From contig JAJRSQ010000449.1 of NCBI GenBank assembly GCA_024278725.1, positions 1-11,339 of the forward strand: a stretch of DNA of 11,339 bases. Reading direction: 5' to 3'. The notes beneath the pieces were generated by a model. The model was given only the letters and a program-made list of their open reading frames with translations. It did not search any database and was not told the origin of the DNA. Below are positions 6,951 through 11,339 of this stretch, in pieces (the stretch's first letter is position 1; every line of letters begins with the position of its first letter). Both the position numbers and the translations under genes were made by a program. The DNA comes from Chloroflexota bacterium (GTDB lineage: Bacteria > Chloroflexota > Anaerolineae > 4572-78).

Positions 6951-8150
6951 ATGGATTTTTCATTGACCGAAGAACACCAAATGTTGAAAAAAGCGGCGCG
7001 GGATTTCGCCGCCGAGCGGGTGCGCCCGTTGATTCGGGAATACGACCCGTTGCACAAATTTCCGCGCGAGTTGTTGCCGGAAATGGCGGAGATGGGCTTG
7101 CTGGGGGTGTGCATCCCGGTGAAATACGGCGGCGCAGGCTTCGATTACATTTCGCTGGGCATCGTCTCGGAGGCGATGGAATGGGCGGACGCATCGGTGC
7201 GGGAGACCATCGCCGTGCATACCGCGCTCAACTCGCTGGGGATTTTCCAATGGGGAACCGAGGCGCAAAAGCAGAAGTATCTCGTGCCGCAGGCGAAAGG
7301 GGAGAAAATCGGCTGTTTCGGGCTGACGGAACCGGATGCCGGTTCGGATGTGGCGGCGCTCAACACCCGCGCCAAAAAAGTGGGCGACACCTATTTGCTC
7401 ACCGGCGAAAAAATGTGGATCACGCTGGCAGACATCGCCGACCATTTTCTGGTGTTCGCCAAAACCGACCCCGAAAAACGGCATCGCGGTATTTCCGCTT
7501 TCATTGTGGAACGGGATTTCCCCGGCATCCAAACGGGAACCATCGAAGGGAAGATGGGCGTGTGGACGAGCAATACCGGCTGGATTCGGATGGACGATTG
7601 CGAAGTGCCCGCCGAAAATATGCTCGGCGAGCCGGGCGAAGGTTTCAAAATTGCCATGTCATGTCTGGACAACGCCCGTTTCACCGTGGCGGCGGGGGCG
7701 GTCGGCATTATGCGGGCGTGTCTGGAAGCGTCAGTGGCGTATGCCCACCAGCGCGAAACTTTTGGCAAGCCGATTGCCCAATATCAATTGGTGCAGCAGT
7801 TGATTGCCAACATTTCCCAGCGGCACGACATCGGCGAATTGCTGGTGCAGAAAGTGGGCTGGATGAAAAATATGGGCATCCGCAACACCCGCGAAACTTC
7901 TCTGGCGAAGACATACTGCACCGAAGCGGCGTTCGCCAGTGCCAGCGACGCGGTGCAGGTGCATGGCGCATACGGCTATTCCAGCGAATACGATATGGAG
8001 CGGCATCTGCGCAACAGCAAAGCCGCCGTCATTTACGAAGGGACGACGCAAATCCACCAACTGCTGCAAGCGCAATACGCCCTCGGCTTCAAGGTGGACA
8101 AACCCCTCCGCCGGGAATTGCCGCCGTATGATGCGGAGGTGTGGGGGTAG
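6951..8150 (+). CDS. Acyl-CoA dehydrogenase
   Basis: A 399-residue FAD-dependent acyl-CoA dehydrogenase that introduces the trans-2 double bond into an acyl-CoA and passes electrons to ETF. The start is the ATG at 6951, with AGGA 8 nt upstream and the family N-terminus MDFSLTEEHQMLKKAARDFA; the frame stays open further upstream but that part is repeat sequence. Motifs: CFGLTEPDAGSDVAALNTRA (flavin/substrate signature), the middle-domain MGVWTSNTGWIRMDDCEVP, and a C-terminal QVHGAYGYSSEYDMERHLRN signature. E363 in VIYEGTTQIH matches the catalytic base position of short-chain and branched-chain members. The C-terminus extends about 20 residues past the usual end. etfB and etfA follow, which supports function as an electron donor to that pair. 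The chain length of the substrate cannot be read from the sequence. Confidence 0.96.
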   Translation: MDFSLTEEHQMLKKAARDFAAERVRPLIREYDPLHKFPRELLPEMAEMGLLGVCIPVKYGGAGFDYISLGIVSEAMEWADASVRETIAVHTALNSLGIFQWGTEAQKQKYLVPQAKGEKIGCFGLTEPDAGSDVAALNTRAKKVGDTYLLTGEKMWITLADIADHFLVFAKTDPEKRHRGISAFIVERDFPGIQTGTIEGKMGVWTSNTGWIRMDDCEVPAENMLGEPGEGFKIAMSCLDNARFTVAAGAVGIMRACLEASVAYAHQRETFGKPIAQYQLVQQLIANISQRHDIGELLVQKVGWMKNMGIRNTRETSLAKTYCTEAAFASASDAVQVHGAYGYSSEYDMERHLRNSKAAVIYEGTTQIHQLLQAQYALGFKVDKPLRRELPPYDAEVWG

Positions 8151-8158
8151 AGGGTTTC

Positions 8159-8223
8159 AAGTCCCAAGTCCAAAGTCCCAATAGCACCGAACTTGAGACT
8201 TGAAACCTGAAACTTGAAACTTG
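8159..8223. repeat. Two heptamer arrays downstream of the acyl-CoA dehydrogenase
   Basis: AAGTCCC, AAGTCCA, AAGTCCC (8159-8179) are followed after a short spacer by ACTTGAG, ACTTGAA, ACCTGAA, ACTTGAA, ACTTG (8191-8223). The unit differs from the other arrays but the period is again 7. An 8-bp inverted repeat, TAGCACCG (8182-8189) and CGGTGCTA (8246-8253), encloses the second array. Confidence 0.75.
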
Positions 8224-8243
8224 TCGGAACACTGTCGGAACAC
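8222..8243. repeat. 11-bp perfect tandem duplication upstream of etfB (possible operator)
   Basis: TGTCGGAACAC occurs twice in direct succession (8222-8232 and 8233-8243). Spacing is one helical turn, so both copies face the same side of the DNA. A TATAAA box without a recognisable -35 follows at 8266-8271, which would place the repeats at about -56 to -35, where activators often bind. No regulator is identified. Confidence 0.4.
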
Positions 8244-8311
8244 CCCGGTGCTAAACTGGGTTCAATATAAATGTGAAACCATAAACAATCAGGTGTATCA
8301 AGGAGGACATC

Positions 8312-9106
8312 TTGAAAGCAATTGTTTTGATGAAACAGACTCCCGATACCGCTCAACTTTCCGCCTCGATGGACGGTTTGAAATTGATGGCGGAGGGCGG
8401 TCCCCGCATTGTCAACCCGTGGGATGAATATGCCATCGAAACCGGCATCACTTTGGCGGAAGACCACGGCGGCGAAGCGGTCATTCTCACCATGGGCAAA
8501 CCGGAAGCCACCGAAGCCATCAAAACCGGGCTGGCGATGGGATGTAAAGGCGCAACCCTGCTCACCGATGACGCTTTTGAAAACAGCGATAGCCTCGCCA
8601 CGGCGCGGATTCTGACCGCCGCCATCAACCAAATGGGCGATTACGACATCATTTTGGCGGGCAAATCGGCGATTGACGGCGACACGGCGCAAACGGCGGT
8701 ACAGGTTGCCGCCCTGCTCGGTGTGCCGTATCTGGGCTATGTCGCCAAAATCGAAGCGGTGGATTTCGACGCCAAAACCATCACCGTGGTGCGCGCCATT
8801 GATGGCGGACGCGAAACCGTCACCAGCCCACTGCCCGCCGTCGTTTCCGTCCTGAAAGAAATTGGCGAACCGCGCTACCCCAGCTTCATGGGCATCCGCA
8901 AAGCCGCCAAAGCCAAAATCCCCGAAATGGGCTTGGCAGACCTCGGGCTTTCCGCCGATGAGGTTGGCGCGGCAGGCTCGCAGGCGCAGTGGCTCCAAGT
9001 GACGCTTCCCCCGGCACAGGAATCGACGCTGGAAGTCATCGAAGGCGAACCGGAAGAAGCGGCGAAAATTCTGGTTCAAAAACTGCTGGCGGAAAAGGTC
9101 ATATAG
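8312..9106 (+). CDS. etfB: Electron transfer flavoprotein, beta subunit
   Basis: A 264-residue EtfB that binds AMP and, with EtfA, carries electrons from acyl-CoA dehydrogenases. The start is TTG at 8312: AAGGAGG (8300-8306) lies 5 nt upstream, the protein then opens with the family's MKAIVLMKQTPDT, and there is no nearby ATG in frame. Family features include the NPWDEYAIE segment (about residues 35-43), AGKSAIDGDTAQTA in the nucleotide-binding fold, and the EtfB signature region VVRAIDGGRETVTSPLPAVV continuing to PRYPSFMGIRKAAKAKIP. Its stop codon TAG overlaps the GGAGG of etfA, and etfA begins 9 nt later, so the two are translated together. Whether this ETF is a simple carrier or an electron-bifurcating type cannot be settled here. 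Confidence 0.97.
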   Translation: MKAIVLMKQTPDTAQLSASMDGLKLMAEGGPRIVNPWDEYAIETGITLAEDHGGEAVILTMGKPEATEAIKTGLAMGCKGATLLTDDAFENSDSLATARILTAAINQMGDYDIILAGKSAIDGDTAQTAVQVAALLGVPYLGYVAKIEAVDFDAKTITVVRAIDGGRETVTSPLPAVVSVLKEIGEPRYPSFMGIRKAAKAKIPEMGLADLGLSADEVGAAGSQAQWLQVTLPPAQESTLEVIEGEPEEAAKILVQKLLAEKVI

Positions 9107-9115
9107 GAGGGTATC

Positions 9116-10093
9116 ATGGCAAAAATCTGGACACTTGTTGAACATCGTAACGGCGCAATTGACAGCATTTCATGGGAAACGCTGGCGATGGCGCGCCAAT
9201 TGGCTGACAAATCGGGCGGCAGTGTGACCGCCGTCATCCTCGGTGACGGCGTGGGCGATTTCGCACAAACTGCGTTCCATTACGGCGCAGATGACGCCAT
9301 TGTGGTGGATGACCCGTCTTTGAAAGATTACCGGCTGGAAACATACAGCGCCACCCTCACCGCACTGGCGCAGGAACATCAGCCCGACGTATTTTTGCTG
9401 GGCGCGAGCGACAAAGGGCGCGAAATTGCTCCCGCCGTCGCGGCAAAGCTCGGCGTTGGGCTTGCCAGTGATGTGTTGAGTTTGGATATGGACGGCGACA
9501 AGCTGGTTGCCACCCGCCCCGTGCTGGTGGGAAATCTGGTGGCAACCATCACCTTCGGGGATGCCAAACCGCAAATGGCATCACTGCGGCGGCGGGTTTT
9601 TCCCGCGCTGGAACCGGACACTGCCCGCAACGGCAACGTGACGCAGGCGAACGTCGCCGGCATCACCCCCGTCACCGAAGTGGTCGGGTTTGAAGCCGCC
9701 GAAGGGGAAGTTTCCCTCAACGACGCATCCATCATCGTTTCCGGCGGGCGCGGCGTGGGCGGACCGGAAGGCTTCCCCACCGTCAAAGCGCTGGCAGACG
9801 TGCTCGGCGGGGCACTCGGCGCGAGCCGTGCCGCCGTGGATGCGGGCTGGATTCCGTACAAACATCAGGTCGGGCAAACCGGCAAAACCGTCCAGCCCGA
9901 TTTGTACATCGCCTGCGGTATTTCGGGCGCGATTCAGCATCTGGCGGGGATGAAAACATCGAAGGTCATCGTCGCCATCAACAAAGACCCCGAAGCGCCG
10001 ATTTTCAAATATGCCAAATACGGCATCGTCGGCGATTTGTTCAAATATGTTCCCGCGCTCACCGAAGCCTTTAAAGCGGAATTGGGGAAATAA
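9116..10093 (+). CDS. etfA: Electron transfer flavoprotein, alpha subunit
   Basis: A 325-residue EtfA that holds the FAD of the ETF heterodimer. Start ATG at 9116 follows GGAGG (9106-9110) by 5 nt. The N-terminal domain begins MAKIWTLVEH. The C-terminal FAD domain shows SGGRGVGGPEGF (about 209-220), SRAAVDAGW (237-245), QVGQTGKTV (251-259), the ETF-alpha signature LYIACGISGAIQHLAGM (263-279), and INKDPEAPIFKYAKYGIVGD (288-307). Length matches typical group I/II EtfA. It ends 17 nt before a strong terminator, so the ETF transcription unit closes here. The gene order acyl-CoA dehydrogenase, etfB, etfA fits a fatty-acid or branched-chain acyl-CoA oxidation module. Confidence 0.97.
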   Translation: MAKIWTLVEHRNGAIDSISWETLAMARQLADKSGGSVTAVILGDGVGDFAQTAFHYGADDAIVVDDPSLKDYRLETYSATLTALAQEHQPDVFLLGASDKGREIAPAVAAKLGVGLASDVLSLDMDGDKLVATRPVLVGNLVATITFGDAKPQMASLRRRVFPALEPDTARNGNVTQANVAGITPVTEVVGFEAAEGEVSLNDASIIVSGGRGVGGPEGFPTVKALADVLGGALGASRAAVDAGWIPYKHQVGQTGKTVQPDLYIACGISGAIQHLAGMKTSKVIVAINKDPEAPIFKYAKYGIVGDLFKYVPALTEAFKAELGK

Positions 10094-10109
10094 CTCTCCT
10101 GAAATGGCA

Positions 10110-10142
10110 ACGGGGATACCGCAACGGTATCCCCGTTTTTTT
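10110..10142 (+). terminator. Intrinsic terminator of the etfBA unit
   Basis: ACGGGGATACC (10110-10120) pairs fully with GGTATCCCCGT (10126-10136) around the loop GCAAC, and a T-tract runs to 10142. The opposite strand lacks a T-tract after the stem, so it mainly serves the plus strand. Confidence 0.93.
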
Positions 10143-10159
10143 GTGACACGCATCATCCG

Positions 10160-10498
10160 TCACTCAACTTTGTGCGGGAAGTGACGCAACCGCTTCGGCA
10201 TCACACCGCGCAATGGTTTCCAGCTTCCGCCCATCCCGCTCAACGACATGGGGGAATAGCCGGTGCGGGGCGCCACCATCATCGGCGGAATTTCAATGTG
10301 GGAAATCGGTGGCGTTTTGCGCGGCGCAGATGACGGAATCGGTTGCCCGGCGGAAAATTCCTCCGGCGGATGCCGTCGCACACGCAACGATGCTCTCGGC
10401 GCAGCACGCGCCTCGTTCCGCAAATAATAATAGAGCGCCAACGCAAACAATACCCCACCCGCCAAAATCACGGTTACCACCAATCGAATTGCGACCAT
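10160..10498 (-). CDS. Small single-pass membrane protein of unknown function
   Basis: A 112-residue protein from the ATG at 10498, chosen because AGGAGGG lies 4 nt upstream; an in-frame ATG eight codons earlier precedes that site. Residues 2-26 (VAIRLVVTVILAGGVLFALALYYYL) form one transmembrane helix. The remainder is Pro-, Arg- and Ser-rich and probably disordered (for example RVRRHPPEEFSAGQPIPSS, later PPMMVAPRTGYSPMSLSGMGG), ending PKRLRHFPHKVE. I recognise no family. The strong Shine-Dalgarno site, an upstream promoter and the membrane anchor argue that it is real; the low-complexity tail makes function unpredictable. It converges with etfA across its terminator and diverges from the 64-residue protein to the right. 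Confidence 0.6.
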   Translation of the reverse strand: MVAIRLVVTVILAGGVLFALALYYYLRNEARAAPRASLRVRRHPPEEFSAGQPIPSSAPRKTPPISHIEIPPMMVAPRTGYSPMSLSGMGGSWKPLRGVMPKRLRHFPHKVE

Positions 10499-10532
10499 AG
10501 TGCCCTCCTTTCTGCTGAACACAACTGCCGCC

Positions 10533-10625
10533 GGGGAGCAAACTCATTGCCCCTGAAACAACATCGCCGCTGACCATGAGCCAGCGGCGAAAAAAGTATG
10601 TTGGTCAGCCAACAAGATTGTTCCT
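10533..10625 (-). promoter_or_regulatory. Structured 5' leader of the small membrane protein gene
   Basis: Reading leftwards from the predicted start of transcription (about 10625), the leader of about 125 nt holds three hairpins. The first is TGTTGG-CTGA-CCAACA (10614-10599) followed by TAC and six T (10595-10590), terminator-like but with a short stem. The second is a 9-bp stem TCGCCGCTG/CAGCGGCGA (10590-10564). The third is a GGGGCAA/TTTGC-T-CCC stem with one bulge (about 10553-10533). GCTGACCA in hairpin 1 can instead pair with TGGTCAGC in hairpin 2 (8 bp), so the two folds exclude one another. This suggests attenuation or a regulatory leader; no known riboswitch is recognised. Confidence 0.4.
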
Positions 10626-10631
10626 ACCTTT

Positions 10632-10660
10632 ATTATATCACATTTTTGGACGCGGGTAAA
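10632..10660 (-). promoter_or_regulatory. Promoter of the small membrane protein gene
   Basis: On the minus strand TTTACC (10660-10655) and a perfect TATAAT (10637-10632) are 17 bp apart, and TGA before the -10 gives an extended element. Transcription would start near 10625, about 127 nt before the ATG. Its -35 box is 7 bp from the -35 box of the divergent plus-strand promoter. Confidence 0.65.
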
Positions 10661-10667
10661 CGAGTTT

Positions 10668-10696
10668 TTGACACAGCCGTTTTTCCGTTCTATAAT
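10668..10696 (+). promoter_or_regulatory. Perfect consensus sigma70 promoter
   Basis: TTGACA (10668-10673), a 17-bp spacer and TATAAT (10691-10696) match the consensus at every position. Transcription should start near 10703, giving a leader of about 21 nt before the ATG at 10724. Confidence 0.9.
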
Positions 10697-10723
10697 GGCT
10701 CAATTCACATGAAAGGCGACAAA

Positions 10724-10918
10724 ATGATAGCCAAACAGCTCGCACATCACCGTATTATTTTGAATGAATCTGAATTTGAGTACCTGCAAAATATGCTCGA
10801 TTTCGGGTCATCGATGGAACAAGCTTTGTTGGAAATTCGCCCCGAACTTCAGGACGAACATTGGGAGTTTGAAGACCTCATCATCACGGTACACCGTACC
10901 CGCCAAATCGTGATGTAA
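10724..10918 (+). CDS. 64-residue orphan protein with strong promoter and own terminator
   Basis: The start ATG at 10724 has AAAGG about 8 nt upstream; another in-frame ATG at 10709 would lie only about 6 nt from the transcription start and lacks a ribosome site. The product (MIAKQLAHHRIILNESEFEY...HRTRQIVM) is soluble, without signal peptide or membrane segment. It is acidic in the middle (ELQDEHWEFED) and probably alpha-helical then beta. I do not recognise a family. It is a single-gene unit: perfect sigma70 promoter in front and strong intrinsic terminator 17 nt behind, suggesting constitutive, high expression. Small regulatory or antitoxin-like proteins fit this size, but no toxin partner is adjacent, so no function is assigned. 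Confidence 0.72.
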   Translation: MIAKQLAHHRIILNESEFEYLQNMLDFGSSMEQALLEIRPELQDEHWEFEDLIITVHRTRQIVM

Positions 10919-10935
10919 CCCCTCGCGTTTCCCCC

Positions 10936-10964
10936 GGCGATGGCTGTTGCCATCGCCTTTTTTT
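10936..10964 (+). terminator. Intrinsic terminator of the 64-residue protein gene
   Basis: GGCGATGGC (10936-10944) pairs fully with GCCATCGCC (10949-10957) around TGTT and runs into seven T (10958-10964). The T-tract overlaps the left flanking repeat of the MITE-like element that follows. Confidence 0.93.
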
Positions 10965-10968
10965 GTGT

Positions 10969-11160
10969 CAGGGCTGTTGCAAAGTCGCTTGACAAACAAT
11001 ACTTTGCGCAGGAAATGTAGGGGCACGCTGCAGCGTGCCTACAACGCCACCGATTTTCGTTAAAACCGGATGAAAATGCGTAAGAACGGCTCGCAAATCG
11101 CCCCTGCGGCGTGAAATCATGAAAACCGGCAACCTTAAACTTTACTTTGCAACAGTCGTG
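10969..11160. mobile_element. MITE-like element with terminal inverted repeats
   Basis: A 192-bp non-coding segment has 17-bp ends, CAGGGCTGTTGCAAAGT (10969-10985) and, on the other strand, CACGACTGTTGCAAAGT (11160-11144), 15 of 17 identical including a perfect 12-bp core. Directly outside both ends lies the same 10-mer, TTTTTTGTGT (10959-10968 and 11161-11170), as expected for a target duplication. The interior has no transposase frame. The CTGTTGCAAA core resembles ends of IS6-family elements (such as IS26), though these make 8-bp duplications; the parent element is not identified. Apart from this element and its nested palindrome, the gap from 10919 to 11249 holds a terminator at its start and a promoter at its end, and no gene. 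Confidence 0.65.
11017..11042. repeat. GTAGGGGC-type palindrome inside the MITE-like element
   Basis: GGCACGCTG (11022-11030) and CAGCGTGCC (11031-11039) form a perfect 18-bp palindrome, flanked by GTA and TAC with two extra G on the left. GTAGGGGC...GCCCCTAC palindromes of this kind are, to my knowledge, common dispersed repeats in cyanobacterial and Chloroflexota genomes. This copy has lost two C on the right arm. Confidence 0.7.
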
Positions 11161-11178
11161 TTTTTTGTGTAGCAAGAG

Positions 11179-11207
11179 TAGACATAAGCGAAAAATTACG
11201 CTATAAT
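11179..11207 (+). promoter_or_regulatory. Promoter of the gene starting at 11250
   Basis: TAGACA (11179-11184, 5 of 6 to consensus) and TATAAT (11202-11207) are 17 bp apart. Transcription should start near 11214. The leader contains the palindrome ATGTTAACAT (11219-11228), a possible operator. Confidence 0.8.
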
Positions 11208-11249
11208 ACATGCGTGTTATGTTAACATTCCGTCTGGGAAGGACACGTG

Positions 11250-11339
11250 ATGTACGCACTGAACATTGACCCCGCAAACCCAAAAGGAAACCCCAGCGTC
11301 GCCGAGCTGAAAAAACTTGGCGTGCAGGCGGTGCGTTTC
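11250..11339 (+). CDS. Partial gene, possibly a TIM-barrel glycoside hydrolase (N-terminal 30 codons)
   Basis: The ATG at 11250 has AAGGA 6 nt upstream; a GTG directly before it is too close to that site. Thirty codons are visible (MYALNIDPANPKGNPSVAEL ... KLGVQAVRF). The 'NPS..ELK.LGV..VRF' pattern is common at the start of glycoside-hydrolase-like TIM barrels, where the first strand follows a short helix. This is a resemblance only; the catalytic part is outside the window. There is no signal peptide at this start. The gene has its own promoter and is independent of the units to its left. Confidence 0.7.
   Translation, partial: MYALNIDPANPKGNPSVAELKKLGVQAVRF

Noticed and set aside
8033..9145. 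Minus-strand reading frame of 370 codons opposite etfB
   Set aside because: Antisense to etfB; spans the repeat-filled gap and has no domain or ribosome site.
11247..11249. GTG start just before the ATG of the right-end gene
   Set aside because: Only 3 nt from the AAGGA site; the ATG at 6 nt is better placed.

Overview
The window looks like chromosomal DNA of a GC-rich, free-living bacterium. Several features suggest the Chloroflexota (Anaerolineae-like lineages): a lipoprotein with a Pro/Thr linker after its lipobox, short 7- and 8-bp tandem repeats in most intergenic gaps, a GTAGGGGC-type palindrome, and strong GGAGG Shine-Dalgarno sites with classical sigma70 promoters. This assignment is inference from style; no taxonomic marker gene is present.

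Left half, read leftwards (minus strand): a partial LiaF/DUF5668-like membrane protein (1-654, C-terminus outside the window); a cytoplasmic-type 5'-nucleotidase/metallophosphatase (764-2248); a frameshifted DUF3800 gene (2364-3150) whose start codon lies 2 nt after the stop of a glycogen debranching enzyme, GlgX (3153-5252); and a TPR lipoprotein (5358-6725). The lipoprotein's consensus promoter leaves essentially no 5' leader. Between the nucleotidase and the DUF3800 pseudogene lies the most interesting item: on the plus strand, a TTGATT-17-TATAAT promoter followed by about 85 nt that fold into a closed three-way junction ending in a U-tract. This is a candidate unrecognised small RNA.

Right half, read rightwards (plus strand): an acyl-CoA dehydrogenase (6951-8150) followed by etfB (8312-9106, TTG start) and etfA (9116-10093), closed by a strong intrinsic terminator. 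Together they form an electron-transfer module: the dehydrogenase oxidises an acyl-CoA, passes electrons to the FAD-containing EtfAB heterodimer, and EtfAB passes them on to a quinone reductase or similar partner not in this window.

Right end: a small single-TM protein of unknown function (10160-10498, minus) with a structured leader; it shares a divergent promoter region with a 64-residue orphan protein (10724-10918, plus). The orphan has a perfect TTGACA-17-TATAAT promoter and its own terminator. A 192-bp MITE-like element (10969-11160) with 17-bp terminal inverted repeats and 10-bp flanking direct repeats sits at the T-tract of that terminator. The window ends in the first 30 codons of a gene (11250 onward), possibly a TIM-barrel glycoside hydrolase, with its own clear promoter.
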